Positions 1-8,990 are shown, numbered from the stretch's first letter. The stretch: DNA of 64,000 nucleotides from SG8-30 sp963715485 (GCA_963715485.1 OY970244.1:434001-498000); one strand, 5' to 3'. Notes: generated by a model from the letters alone, not told the origin. Made by a program: numbers and translations.

Positions 1-498
1 GACGTGCTCGGCCTGTCGCCGCGCGACGTCGGCCTCGCCTTCTTCGCGATGGGACTGGTCGGGGTGACCGTGCAGGGCGTGGTCGTCGGCCGGCTGGCGA
101 TGCGCTTCGGCGAGAAGAAGGTGCTCTACGGATCGGCGCTGCTGCACGCGATCGGCTACGTCACCATGGGTCTCGCCAGCGACCATGTCATGCTGGCGCT
201 CGGCGCGGCGTTCTTCGCCGCGGGGCATGCCAGCTTCAACACCACGGCATCGAGCCTGGTCACGCTGGAAGCGGGAGCGCGGGAGAAGGGCGCCGCGCTC
301 GGCGCCATGCAGTCGGCCAGCGCGGCCGGCCGCATCGTCGGCCCGGCCTCGAGTGGCGCGATCTATTCCGGCTTCGGGACCCACGCCCCTTTCCTCCTGG
401 GCGCGGTGCTGCTGATCCCGGCCGTGATGCTGCTGCGCCGCTCACACCGGGGCGACCTGCCGCATACGGACGAGGCGGAAGACGTGCCGGGGGATTGA
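1..498 (+). CDS. MFS transporter, C-terminal part (5' end outside window)
   Basis: The frame is open from the first base and ends at the TGA at 496-498, so about 165 C-terminal residues are visible. They alternate hydrophobic helices rich in Gly and Ala with short charged loops; RFGEKK after the second helix is the usual cytoplasmic-loop pattern of major facilitator proteins. The stretch corresponds to roughly the last five or six membrane segments, and the tail is short and acidic. Substrate cannot be inferred from this half. The next gene runs on the opposite strand and converges on it. Confidence 0.75.
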   Translation, partial: DVLGLSPRDVGLAFFAMGLVGVTVQGVVVGRLAMRFGEKKVLYGSALLHAIGYVTMGLASDHVMLALGAAFFAAGHASFNTTASSLVTLEAGAREKGAALGAMQSASAAGRIVGPASSGAIYSGFGTHAPFLLGAVLLIPAVMLLRRSHRGDLPHTDEAEDVPGD

Positions 499-541
499 CC
501 GCTGCGATGGTACAGCGCCTGTCCGTCCACGCGGCAGCAGC

Positions 542-1051
542 CTACTTCCAGCCGATCCAGTCGATCTCGAGGCGGAACGGTCCGGCCTGCTTGTCCGAGA
601 TCATGAAGCCGACCTGACGCACCCGCGCCGGGTCGGGCGGCCCGACCAGCGGGACCGGCTGGCCGAAGGCCTTGGCACGCAGCGCGGACATCGGCACCTC
701 GACCTCGCGCCATTCGCCTGCCGGCAGGTCCAGCGGGGCCTCGAAGCGGAAGGCGCCTGGCGTGTTCGGTGTGCGCAGGTTCACCCGGTAGCGCTTGCCG
801 TCGCCGCGCAGGCGCAGCACCAGCGCAGTCGCACCGGCCATGGCCCACTCGCGCGGGCGGGAACGCACGGATGCGAAGCCGCCGTTGTTCTCGAGCGACA
901 CGGTGCCCTCGAAGGCCGCGATGCCGGGCGCGGACTGCACCAGCCGGCTCGAGGACACGCCGCCCATCACCGCATCGTCGACGGGCGAGAACGCCTCCAC
1001 CTCGGCGGGGTCGTCGAAGTCGAGGAGGATCTTCGCCGGCTTGCCGGTCAT
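542..1051 (-). CDS. CIA30-family protein (complex I intermediate-associated protein 30 domain)
   Basis: A 169-residue protein without signal peptide or membrane segment. The N-terminal part, FDDPAEVEAFSPVDDAVMGG, is typical of CIA30/NDUFAF1-like domains, which have a galactose-binding-like beta-sandwich; the whole protein is essentially this one domain. Bacterial members are often single-domain proteins of unknown role, and a link to complex I assembly is established for eukaryotic homologues only. It lies 21 bp downstream of an alcohol dehydrogenase on the same strand, so the two are probably co-transcribed. Confidence 0.8.
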   Translation of the reverse strand: MTGKPAKILLDFDDPAEVEAFSPVDDAVMGGVSSSRLVQSAPGIAAFEGTVSLENNGGFASVRSRPREWAMAGATALVLRLRGDGKRYRVNLRTPNTPGAFRFEAPLDLPAGEWREVEVPMSALRAKAFGQPVPLVGPPDPARVRQVGFMISDKQAGPFRLEIDWIGWK

Positions 1052-1072
1052 GGGTTTCGGTCCCGGGTCGCC

Positions 1073-2200
1073 TCAGTCATCGAACACGAGGACCTGGCGG
1101 ATGCTGCGGCCGTCGGCGAGGCGGTCGAAGGCCTGGTTCAGGTCCTCGAGGCGCAGACGCTCCGACAGCAGGTGCTGCACCGGCAGTTCGCCCGCAAGGT
1201 ACCAGTCGATGTAGCGCGGGATGTCGCGTGCCGGCACGGCGCTGCCGTGGTAGCTGCCCTTGAGCGTGCGTTCCTCCGCCACCAGCGTCAGGTGACGCAG
1301 GGCCATCGTCCTGTCGGGGTGCGACAGGCCCGCCGAGACGGTGGTGCCGCCGCGTGCCGTGGCCGCCCAGGCCAGCTCGAGCGCCGCCACCGATCCTGCC
1401 ATCTCGAAAGCGTAGGCCACGCCGCCCGCCGTGGCCTCGACGACCTGCGCGGCGCAGTCCGGCTCCGCAGCGTTGAAGGTGTGGGTGGCGCCCAGCCTGC
1501 GGGCCAGCGCGAGCTTGTCCTCGCTCAGGTCCACGGCCACCAGCGGCGAGGCGTCGAGGCGCCGCGCGCCCAGCAGGGCAGCGAGCCCGACACCGCCGAG
1601 GCCCACCACCAGGGCCGAGGCGCCGCGCGGCATGGCCGCGGCGTTCACCACCGAGCCGACGCCGGTGATCACGGCGCAGCCGAACACCGCCGCCTGGTCG
1701 AAGGCAAGTTCCTCCGGGATGCGAACGCAGGACTCCTGCGCCACCACCGCATGCTCGGCGAAGGCCGACACGCCCAGGTGATGATTCACCGGACCACCGC
1801 GATGCAGGCGACGCTGCCCGCCCAGCAGCGTGCCGGCGGCATTGGCCCGCATGGCCGGTTCGCACAGCACGGGTCGTCCGGAAAGGCAGGGCCCGCAGTG
1901 GCCGCAGGTGGCCACGAAGGTCGTCACCACGTGGTCCCCCGGGGCGAGCCGCGTCACGCCCTCGCCAATGGCCTCGACGATTGCCGCACCTTCGTGACCG
2001 AGCGCCAGCGGCAACGGACGCGGCCGGTTGCCGTCGATGACCGACAGGTCGGAGTGGCAGAGCCCGGCGGCGCGCATCCGCAGCAGCACTTCTCCGGGAC
2101 CCGGCGCGTCGAGCTCCAGCTCGGTGATCTCGAGCGGCTGAGACGCCGCGTAGGGACGCGATCGGCCCATCTCGACCAGCACGGCGGCACGTGTCTTCAT
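1073..2200 (-). CDS. zinc-dependent alcohol dehydrogenase (MDR family)
   Basis: A 375-residue medium-chain dehydrogenase. The catalytic zinc site is visible in GLCHSD (Cys) and GHEGA (His-Glu), the structural zinc site in the spaced Cys of CGHCGPCLSGRPVLC, and the nucleotide-binding fold in VVGLGGVGLAAL. It resembles class III-like NAD-dependent alcohol or formaldehyde dehydrogenases; the substrate is unknown. I chose the ATG at 2200 because MKTRAAV matches the usual N-terminus; an upstream in-frame ATG at 2302 would add 34 residues with no family similarity and overlap the divergent thioesterase start. CIA30 follows 21 bp downstream. A second paralogue of this family is at about 9-10 kb. Confidence 0.93.
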   Translation of the reverse strand: MKTRAAVLVEMGRSRPYAASQPLEITELELDAPGPGEVLLRMRAAGLCHSDLSVIDGNRPRPLPLALGHEGAAIVEAIGEGVTRLAPGDHVVTTFVATCGHCGPCLSGRPVLCEPAMRANAAGTLLGGQRRLHRGGPVNHHLGVSAFAEHAVVAQESCVRIPEELAFDQAAVFGCAVITGVGSVVNAAAMPRGASALVVGLGGVGLAALLGARRLDASPLVAVDLSEDKLALARRLGATHTFNAAEPDCAAQVVEATAGGVAYAFEMAGSVAALELAWAATARGGTTVSAGLSHPDRTMALRHLTLVAEERTLKGSYHGSAVPARDIPRYIDWYLAGELPVQHLLSERLRLEDLNQAFDRLADGRSIRQVLVFDD

Positions 2201-2268
2201 GGCGACGGCTCCGATCCCCGCGGTATGCTTGCGGCCGGTCCCGGTACCCGGCGCGAGGGAATTATTGC

Positions 2269-2730
2269 ATGCACACGCGATCGCCTCCGGCGACAACGCC
2301 AAGAAGCGGCTTCGCCATGGTGCGCGCCATCCCCACGCGCTGGATGGACAACGACCACTACGGCCACGTGAACAACGTCGCCTACTATTCCTTCTTCGAC
2401 ACGGCGGTCAACGGCTGGCTGATGGAGGCGACCGGGACCGACATCCGCGAGCTGGATGCCATCGGCATCGTCGCCGAGACGAGCTGTCGCTTCCTGAAGG
2501 AACTGTCCTTCCCGGAGGACGTCCACGCCGGGCTCAGGCTGGAGCGCCTCGGCCGCTCGAGCATCGTCTATCACGTTGCCCTGTTCCGCGGCGGGGACGC
2601 TGATCCGGCGGCCATCGGCCGCTTCGTCCACGTCTACGTGGACGCCCGCTCGCGCGAGGTGGTCCCGGTGCCGGAGATCGTTCGCGGTGCGGTGTCCGCA
2701 CTGCCCGCCGCAGAGGGAGCCGACACATGA
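2269..2730 (+). CDS. acyl-CoA thioesterase, hot-dog fold (4-hydroxybenzoyl-CoA thioesterase type)
   Basis: A 153-residue single-domain protein. The signature RWMDNDHYGHVNNVAYYSFF matches the helix-entry motif of FcbC/YbgC-type thioesterases, with the Asp and the HVNN segment near residues 28-38. Such enzymes hydrolyse short acyl- or aryl-CoA thioesters in the cytoplasm. The ATG at 2269 starts just before the conserved domain. The stop overlaps the start of the downstream amine oxidase (ATGA at 2727-2730), so translational coupling is likely. It is divergent from the alcohol dehydrogenase, with a 68-bp intergenic region. Confidence 0.88.
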   Translation: MHTRSPPATTPRSGFAMVRAIPTRWMDNDHYGHVNNVAYYSFFDTAVNGWLMEATGTDIRELDAIGIVAETSCRFLKELSFPEDVHAGLRLERLGRSSIVYHVALFRGGDADPAAIGRFVHVYVDARSREVVPVPEIVRGAVSALPAAEGADT

Positions 2731-4074
2731 GCCATCGCTTCAGCCCCGGCCGCCGCCGCTTCCTGGCCGGCTCCAGCGCCGTCGCGCTCGCCGGCATGCT
2801 CCCGCGGCCGCTGCTGGGCGCAGGAATCGGTCCTCGACGTCGCCGTGATCGGCGCCGGAGGGGCGGGCCTCACCGCGGCGAAGCAGCTTGCGGCAGCCGG
2901 CTACAAGGTGCTGGTCATCGAGGCCCGGGACCGCATCGGCGGTCGCGCCTTCACCGACAGGTCCAGCGTTGGCACCCCCTGGGATCGCGGCTGCTCCTGG
3001 TTGCATTCCTCCGAGGTCAACCCGTGGGTGGCCTACGCGCGCGCGAACGGCTTCGATCCGATGGCGGATGCCTGGCCTCGACGCATCTTCGATGGTCCTG
3101 ACACAGTGGACGAAGCGGACCTGGCCGGACTGCGCCAGCTGCGGCAGCGCATGACCTCCGAGCTGGAGGCGGCCGGGCGCCGCGGGCTGGACGTGCCGGC
3201 GGAACAGGCGTTCACGCAGGTCACCCTGGCGGATCCGTGGTACCCGGTCGCAGCCGCGGGTCTCACTGCCTGGGAAGGCGTCGAGCCCGCCAACTTCTCC
3301 TCGCTCGACAGCTTCAACTACCTGGACCGTGGCGAGGACATGGTGGTGGAGAAGGGCTACGGGACCTTGCTCGAGCACTACGCCAAGGGCGTGGACGTCC
3401 GGCTTCGCACGCCCGTGTCGCGGCTGCGCTGGTCGGGCCGCGGCGTGGCGCTCGACACCCCGGCGGGCACCTTGTCCGCGCGGCTTGCCGTGGTGGCCGT
3501 GCCGTCCACGATCGTGGCGCATGGCGGGCTCGTGTTCTCGCCGCACCTGCCGGCGGACGTGCTGGAGGCGCATCACCACCTGCCGCTGGGCCTGATGAAC
3601 AAGGTGGCGCTGCGCTTCAAGCGCAATTTCTTTGCCGAGGAAGCGACGCAGGTGCTCCGGCAGCGGCGTTCAGGCTGGCGCGGCATGAGCTACATCGTGC
3701 GGCCGTGGGACGAGAATGTCGTCGTCGGCATGTCCGCGGGCGTGCTCGCCCACGAGCTGGAAGCGGCGGGCGAGCAGGCGGCCGCCGAGCACGCGCTGGA
3801 TGAGCTGGTGGTCATGCTCGGTGGCGATGCGCGCAAGCACTTCGACCGCGCCGCGGCGACCGCCTGGGCGTCCGATCCCTTCGCCCGTGGCGCGTATTCC
3901 CACTGCCTGCCCGGCCGCTACGGGGCGCGACAGCACCTGGCGCGCCCGGTCGGCGACCGCATCGTCTTCGCCGGCGAGCACACCGAGCAGTCGGCCTACG
4001 GGACCTTGCATGGGGCCCACCTGAGCGGCCTGCGGGCGGCGCGCCAGGCGACGGAACTGCTGCGGCGCGCGTGA
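2727..4074 (+). CDS. Tat-exported flavin monoamine oxidase family protein (frameshifted near 2818)
   Basis: Translation from the ATG at 2727 gives a twin-arginine leader (RRRFLAGSS, then a hydrophobic stretch). The FAD-binding part, VIGAGGAGLTAAKQL followed by EARDRIGGRA, continues in another frame from about 2818 to 4074. One surplus base in the G-rich stretch 2813-2823 reconciles the two into a protein of about 448 residues. The C-terminal flavin motif is FAGEHTEQSAYGTLHGAHLSG minus its last residue, typical of the amine oxidase family (monoamine, polyamine or amino-acid oxidation with FAD). The start overlaps the thioesterase stop. The frameshift sits exactly at the signal/catalytic boundary, so the alternative is a cytosolic enzyme starting at the GTG at 2845. 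Confidence 0.82.
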
Positions 4075-4087
4075 GCCGGGACCGGCG

Positions 4088-4624
4088 TCAGGCGGTGGCC
4101 GGCGGGGCCAGGGCCTTCTCCAGCACGATGAACGAGAGGTCGTCGCGCTTCGGCAGGCCGAAGCGTTCGTCGCCGTAGAAGAAGGGCGCGGTCTCGCCGG
4201 TGCGCCGGTAACCGCGCCGCTCGTACCAGGCGATCAGGTCCTCGCGCTGGACGATCACCGTCATGCGCATCCGGGATGCCTGCCAGTTCTCCCGGACCCA
4301 CTGCTCGGCCTCGGAGACGACCTGCTTGCCCAGCCCAGCGCCCTGGCGGGTTGGCCGGACGGCCAGCATGCCGAGCCAGGCCGCGCCGCCGTCCCGCTTG
4401 AGCACCACGCTGGCCAGCAAGCCGCCGGCCGGGTCGCGCTCGACCAGGATGCGCTGGTCCGGGCTGGCGAGCACGGCGGAGATCTCGTCGGGACCGGTGC
4501 GTCGCCCGTCGAGCAGGTCGGCTTCGGTGGTCCAGCCGGCGCGGCTCGCATGGCCGCGGAAGGCCGACTCCACCAGCCCGACGATGACCGCGACGTCGGC
4601 TGCTGCCGCCACCTCGAGCGTCAT
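4088..4624 (-). CDS. GNAT family N-acetyltransferase
   Basis: A 178-residue protein with the acetyl-CoA binding motif A: LGMLAVRPTRQGAGLGKQVV has the Q/RxxGxG/A pattern near residues 93-112. YERRGYRRTGE is the usual motif B region. The substrate is not predictable. The start ATG at 4624 overlaps the ilvH stop (ATGA), so it appears to be the second gene of an ilvH transcript. A longer open frame runs upstream through ilvH but has no family similarity and was not used. Confidence 0.87.
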   Translation of the reverse strand: MTLEVAAAADVAVIVGLVESAFRGHASRAGWTTEADLLDGRRTGPDEISAVLASPDQRILVERDPAGGLLASVVLKRDGGAAWLGMLAVRPTRQGAGLGKQVVSEAEQWVRENWQASRMRMTVIVQREDLIAWYERRGYRRTGETAPFFYGDERFGLPKRDDLSFIVLEKALAPPATA

Positions 4625-5127
4625 GCCGGAGCCGTCACCCGCATGACGCGATCGCCCTGGCCGATGGCCAGCGCACCGCTGCGCACCACCTCGACCAGCT
4701 CGGCGTGCTGCGAGGCCTGGGCGATGAAGTGGTTGATCTCTGCTTCGCTGTTGGTGAGCACCACGACGAACGCGTCCAGCAGTCCCGAGAGCACCTTGCC
4801 GTCCATCTCCGTCACCAGCCGCACCAGCGGGTCGATGCCGCGGGCGGTGACCTGGAACTTGAGCAGGGAGACCTCGCGCTCGAAGTGCTCGCCGCGGGTC
4901 ATGTCGTCCACGATCACCACGTCCACCAGCTTCTGCAGCTGGCTGACGATCTGGTGGATGACCGCGTCGTTGCCGGTGGTGACCAGCGTCAGGCGGGACA
5001 CGGTCGGGTCGTCGGTCGGCGCCACCGACAGCGACTCGATGTTGTAGCCGCGGGTGGAGAACATCCCGGCGACACGGGTCAGTGCCCCGGCTTCGTTCTG
5101 CAACAGGATGGAGATGATGTGGCGCAT
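4621..5127 (-). CDS. ilvH: acetolactate synthase small (regulatory) subunit
   Basis: A 168-residue IlvH/IlvN-type subunit. It has an N-terminal ACT domain beginning MRHIISILLQNEAGALTRVA with the glycine-rich turn that binds valine, and a C-terminal IlvN domain of about 80 residues. It tethers to the catalytic subunit and gives valine feedback inhibition in branched-chain amino acid synthesis. The ATG at 5127 matches the family N-terminus. The catalytic subunit gene lies immediately upstream on the opposite strand instead of in the usual same-strand large-small operon. A GNAT gene overlaps the 3' end. Confidence 0.95.
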   Translation of the reverse strand: MRHIISILLQNEAGALTRVAGMFSTRGYNIESLSVAPTDDPTVSRLTLVTTGNDAVIHQIVSQLQKLVDVVIVDDMTRGEHFEREVSLLKFQVTARGIDPLVRLVTEMDGKVLSGLLDAFVVVLTNSEAEINHFIAQASQHAELVEVVRSGALAIGQGDRVMRVTAPA

Positions 5128-5259
5128 GGCGATCTTCCACGGCAGCGGCCGCCACGGGGCGGCGGACGGGGCCCAGCCCTGCGGAAAACAGCGGCATGGA
5201 CGGGCCCCGGTGTCGCTGCTAGTCTCTCTTGCAGTGCAGTAAACCGCAAGGGCCAATCA
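5128..5259. promoter_or_regulatory. divergent ilvH / acetolactate synthase large-subunit intergenic region
   Basis: The 132-bp region between the two divergent starts must hold the control signals of both subunit genes. It contains an inverted repeat, GGGGCCC at 5168-5174 and GGGCCCC at 5202-5208, separated by 27 bases. AAGGG at 5248-5252 sits 7 bases before the GTG at 5260 and supports that start. No convincing -35/-10 pair was found. Confidence 0.45.
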
Positions 5260-7116
5260 GTGGGCGCCGCCGACGAACCTTTCGAGATCCCAGGGGCCGA
5301 GGCCCATCCGCTGGCCGGCACGACGATGACCGGCGCGGAGATGATCGTGCAGGTGCTGGCAGACGAAGGCGTGGACACGATCTTCGGCTACTCCGGCGGG
5401 GCGATCCTGCCCACCTACGACGCGGTGTTCGTGTTCAACCATCGTGAGCAGGATGCCGGCCGCCACGGCATGCCGCTGATCGTCCCGGCCAACGAGCAGG
5501 GAGCGGGGTTCATGGCGGCGGGCTACGCGCGTGCCAGCGGCAAGGTCGGCGTGGCCATGGTCACCTCCGGCCCCGGCGCCACCAACATGGTCACGCCGAT
5601 CCGCGACTGCATGGCCGACTCGGTGCCGGTGGTGATGATCTGCGGGCAGGTGCCGACGGCCGCGATCGGATCGGACGCGTTCCAGGAAGCGCCGGTCCCC
5701 TCCATCATGGGCTCGGTCGCCAAGCACGTGTTCCTGGTCACCGATCCGGCGCGGCTCGAGGCCACGATCCGTACCGCCTTCGAGATCGCACGCACGGGCC
5801 GCCCGGGCCCGGTCGTGGTGGACGTGCCCAAGGACGTACAGAACTGGAAGGGCACGTTCCACGGGGCGGTGCGGCTTCCCGTTCCCGGCTACCGGCAGCG
5901 GCTGGGACGGTTGCATGGCTCGAGGCTGGGGCCGGAGGCCTGCGACGAGTTCTTCCGGATGCTCGGCGCGGCGCATCGCCCGCTGATCTACGCCGGCGGC
6001 GGTGTCATCAACGGCGGCGCCGCGCAGGCGCTGCGCGAGTTCTCGCAGGCCTTCCAGGTCCCGGTGGTCACCACGCTGATGGGCATCGGCGCCGTGGACA
6101 CCACCGAGCGGCTGTCGCTGCGCATGCTGGGCATGCACGGCGCGGCCTTCGCCAACTACGCCGTCGAGGACTGCGACCTGCTGATCGCGGTCGGTGCGCG
6201 CTTCGACGACCGCGTGGCCGGCGTGCCGGAACGCTTCGCGCGAAACGCGCGCCACATCGTCCACCTCGACGTGGACGCCTCCGAGGTGAACAAGGTCAAG
6301 CGCGTGCACCTGAGCCACATCGGGGTGCTGGCCGACGCGCTGGTGGCGTTGCTCGAGCACGGCAAGGCGACGGGCTTTGGCAAGGACTGGAGCCACTGGC
6401 TGGACTACTGCGACGGGCTCAAGCGCACCTATGCCATGAACTACGATCGTGACAGCGAGCTGATCCAGCCCTACTACGTCATCGAGCAGATCAACCGCAT
6501 CACGAAGGGCGAGGCGATCATCGCCACCGGCGTCGGCCAGCACCAGATGTGGGCCGCGCAGTACTTCGACTTCCGGAGCCCGCGGCTGTGGCTGACGTCC
6601 GGCAGCATGGGGACGATGGGTTTCGGACTGCCCGCCGCCATCGGCGCGCAGTTCGCCCACCCGGAGCGGCTGGTCATCGACATCGACGGCGATGCCAGCA
6701 TCCGCATGAACCTCGGCGAGCTCGAGACGGTGACGACCTACGACCTGCCGGTGAAGGTGGTCGTGCTGAACAACTTCGGCGACGGCATGGTCAAGCAGTG
6801 GCAGAAGCTGTTCCACAAGGGGCGGCTCTCGGCCTCCGACAAGTCGCTGCACAAGAAGGACTTCGTCAAGGCCGCGCAGGCCGACGGGTTCCCCTACGCG
6901 GAGCGCCTCGATCGCAAGTCCGACGTGCCGCGGGTGGTCGAGGAGTTCGTCAGGTTCAAGGGCCCGGCGTTCCTCGAGGTGATCATCGATACCGAGGCGG
7001 GCGTCTACCCGATGGTCGGCCCGGGCCAGTCCTACGACCAGATGATCACCGGCGACTGGATCCCCTCGCGCAACCCCGCGGACGTCGAGCCGCCGGAGTC
7101 GTCGGGAATGTTCTAA
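5260..7116 (+). CDS. ilvB: acetolactate synthase large (catalytic) subunit
   Basis: A 618-residue thiamine-diphosphate enzyme that joins two pyruvates, or pyruvate and 2-ketobutyrate, in valine/leucine and isoleucine synthesis. Visible motifs are GAEMIVQVLADEGVDTIFGY near the N-terminus, the catalytic Glu in PANEQGAGFMAAGYARASG, the central FAD-type domain, and the ThDP/Mg motif GDASIRMNLGELET (GDx ~26 N pattern) near the C-terminus. A GTG at 5260 with AAGGG 7 bases upstream is preferred; ATG 5326 would give a more usual length of 596. The partner ilvH is divergent. A heptad-repeat hairpin follows directly after the stop. The symbol could equally be ilvI or ilvG. Confidence 0.94.
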   Translation: MGAADEPFEIPGAEAHPLAGTTMTGAEMIVQVLADEGVDTIFGYSGGAILPTYDAVFVFNHREQDAGRHGMPLIVPANEQGAGFMAAGYARASGKVGVAMVTSGPGATNMVTPIRDCMADSVPVVMICGQVPTAAIGSDAFQEAPVPSIMGSVAKHVFLVTDPARLEATIRTAFEIARTGRPGPVVVDVPKDVQNWKGTFHGAVRLPVPGYRQRLGRLHGSRLGPEACDEFFRMLGAAHRPLIYAGGGVINGGAAQALREFSQAFQVPVVTTLMGIGAVDTTERLSLRMLGMHGAAFANYAVEDCDLLIAVGARFDDRVAGVPERFARNARHIVHLDVDASEVNKVKRVHLSHIGVLADALVALLEHGKATGFGKDWSHWLDYCDGLKRTYAMNYDRDSELIQPYYVIEQINRITKGEAIIATGVGQHQMWAAQYFDFRSPRLWLTSGSMGTMGFGLPAAIGAQFAHPERLVIDIDGDASIRMNLGELETVTTYDLPVKVVVLNNFGDGMVKQWQKLFHKGRLSASDKSLHKKDFVKAAQADGFPYAERLDRKSDVPRVVEEFVRFKGPAFLEVIIDTEAGVYPMVGPGQSYDQMITGDWIPSRNPADVEPPESSGMF

Positions 7117-7233
7117 TGGTGGTTGGTGGTTAGTGGTTGGTGGTTGGTGAACGAGGCGCCTGCGACTGACCACTAACCACCAGCCACTAACCACCAGCCA
7201 CCAACCCACCAACCACCAACCACCAACTCCCAG
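7117..7233. repeat. heptad-phase TGG-rich inverted repeat (long hairpin)
   Basis: Starting just after the ilvB stop, about 36 bases of degenerate 7-bp units (TGGTTGG, TGGTTAG) are followed by a short unique spacer (7154-7170) and about 60 bases of the complementary CCACTAACCACCAGC-type units. The arms can pair into a long GC/GT-rich stem. The array ends only one base before the ChrA start codon region, so it separates two same-strand genes. A closely similar structure lies at 44571-44666. Confidence 0.85.
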
Positions 7234-7234
7234 C

Positions 7235-8455
7235 GTGCCGCCCCCCACCTTCCGCCAGGCCCTCCGCTTCTGGCTGAAGCTCGGCTTCATCTCCTTCGGC
7301 GGGCCGGCCGGGCAGATCGCGATCATGCATCGCGAGGTCGTCGAGCAACGCGGCTGGGCGAGCGAGCGCGACTTCGCCCGGGCGCTCAATTTCTGCATGG
7401 TGCTGCCCGGGCCCGAGGCGCTGCAGCTGGCCATCTTCCTGGGCTGGCGACTGCACGGTACCCGCGGCGGGATCCTCGCTGGCCTGTGCTTCATCCTGCC
7501 CGCTGCCGTCATCCTCCTGGCGCTGTCGTTCCTCTACGTGTACTTCGGCGAGCTGCCGCCCGTCGCGGCAGCGCTCGTGGGGCTGAAGGCCACGGTGGTT
7601 GCGCTGATCCTGCACGCGATGCAGCGCCTGGCACGCCGGGCCCTGTCACGCCCGGTCGACTGGCTGCTCGCGGCTGGCGGCTTTGCCGCGCTGGCATGGG
7701 CAGGGGTGCCTTTCCCAATCGTCCTGCTCGCGGCAGCGATGATTGGCGCCCTGGCCGGGAGCGCCGCGCCCGCAGCTGGCGAAGAACCGGTGGCACGCAG
7801 GGGCCCATGGCGCGTCCTGGTGGCGGGCCTGCTGCTGTGGGCGCTGCCCTGGGGACTGATCCTGCAGCTGGACGGCGCCCTGCCCGTCGCAGCCGACGTG
7901 TATCGCTTCTTCACGCAGGCGGCGCTGGTGACCTTCGGCGGCGCCTATGCGGTGCTCGCCTACGTGCAGCAGCAGGCGGTCGAGGTCCACGGCTGGCTCA
8001 GCGCGGCGCAGGCGGCCACGGGTCTCGGCCTGGCTGAGAGCACGCCCGGACCGCTGGTCATCGTGCTGCAGTTCGTCGGATTCATGGCGGGCTGGAATGC
8101 GCCGGGCGACTGGTCGCCGCCGGCTGCCGCGACCCTCGCCGCATTGCTGGCGGCCTGGGCGACGTTCCTCCCGTCCTTCGTGTTCATCCTGGCCGGCGCG
8201 CCGTACGTCGAGCGACTGGACCGCGTGCCGCGGCTGGCCGGCGCGATGGCCGGCGTGACGTCCGCCGTCGTCGGTGTCATCGGGTCACTCGGCTGGTCGT
8301 TCGGGCGGGCCGTGCTGTGGCCCGGGCCTGCGGCGGGCCCCGACTGGCCGGCGGTGCTGATCGCCCTCACCGCCTTCATCCTGCTGTGGCGGACGCGACT
8401 CGGGCTGTTGTGGATCCTCGCCGCAGGCATGGCCGCCGGCGTGGTGCTGGCTTGA
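7235..8455 (+). CDS. chrA: chromate transporter, two-domain (ChrA)
   Basis: A 406-residue polytopic membrane protein built of two homologous CHR domains. The first carries FISFGGPAGQIA near residue 18 and a VLPGPEALQLA segment; the second carries LVTFGGAYAVLAYV and AESTPGPLVIVLQF in the C-terminal half. This FGGxxxQ / PGP pattern in both halves is diagnostic of long-chain ChrA proteins, which export chromate driven by the proton gradient. The GTG start at 7235 gives a short N-terminus before the first domain; the upstream sequence is repeat DNA. No chromate regulator lies nearby. Confidence 0.92.
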   Translation: MPPPTFRQALRFWLKLGFISFGGPAGQIAIMHREVVEQRGWASERDFARALNFCMVLPGPEALQLAIFLGWRLHGTRGGILAGLCFILPAAVILLALSFLYVYFGELPPVAAALVGLKATVVALILHAMQRLARRALSRPVDWLLAAGGFAALAWAGVPFPIVLLAAAMIGALAGSAAPAAGEEPVARRGPWRVLVAGLLLWALPWGLILQLDGALPVAADVYRFFTQAALVTFGGAYAVLAYVQQQAVEVHGWLSAAQAATGLGLAESTPGPLVIVLQFVGFMAGWNAPGDWSPPAAATLAALLAAWATFLPSFVFILAGAPYVERLDRVPRLAGAMAGVTSAVVGVIGSLGWSFGRAVLWPGPAAGPDWPAVLIALTAFILLWRTRLGLLWILAAGMAAGVVLA

Positions 8456-8512
8456 TCGCCAGCCGACGACCGCCTTCCGTTATCCTTGCCGCACGACATC
8501 CTGGAGAGACCC

Positions 8513-8935
8513 ATGAAATACCTGCACACCATGGTGCGCGTCACTGACCTGGAGCAGTCGCTCGACTTCTACTGCAACAAGCTGGGACTGGTGGAAGTCC
8601 GGCGTTACGAGAACGAGAAGGGTCGCTTCACGCTGGTGTTCCTTGCCGCCCCCGGCGACGAGGACCGGGCGATGGTCGAGCTGACCTTCAACTGGGATCC
8701 GGAGGACTACGGCATCGGCCGTGCGTTCGGCCACCTGGCCTACCAGGTGGACGACATCTATGCGCTGTGCGACAAGATGATGAAGGCGGGCGTCACCATC
8801 AACCGCCCGCCACGCGACGGCCGCATGGCTTTCGTGCGCTCACCCGACAACATCTCGATCGAGCTGTTGCAGAAGGGCGAGGCGCTGCCGCCCGCCGAGC
8901 CGTGGGCGTCCATGCCCAACACGGGCACCTGGTGA
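8513..8935 (+). CDS. gloA: lactoylglutathione lyase (glyoxalase I)
   Basis: A 140-residue VOC-fold metalloenzyme that isomerises the hemithioacetal of methylglyoxal and glutathione. Metal ligands typical of the Ni-type bacterial enzyme are visible: His5 in KYLHTMVRV, Glu in VELTFNWDPEDY, His in FGHLAYQVDD and Glu in ISIELLQKG. ATG 8513 is preceded by CTGGAGAG at 8500-8507, a good ribosome-binding site. Length and motif spacing match E. coli GloA closely. Confidence 0.95.
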   Translation: MKYLHTMVRVTDLEQSLDFYCNKLGLVEVRRYENEKGRFTLVFLAAPGDEDRAMVELTFNWDPEDYGIGRAFGHLAYQVDDIYALCDKMMKAGVTINRPPRDGRMAFVRSPDNISIELLQKGEALPPAEPWASMPNTGTW

Positions 8936-8990
8936 TCGCCGGAGCGCAAGCCGACCCATCCAGGCCTGGGTCCACCGCAGCCCGGGGGCC

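Noticed and set aside
7117..7233. Possible CRISPR array because of short regular repeats
   Set aside because: The units are 7 bp, contiguous and have no unique spacers; arms are inverted, not direct, and no cas gene is present.
5257..7512. A 751-codon open frame antisense to the acetolactate synthase gene
   Set aside because: High GC leaves antisense frames open; the translation is low-complexity His/Arg/Asp-rich without family similarity, while the plus strand is a clear ThDP enzyme.
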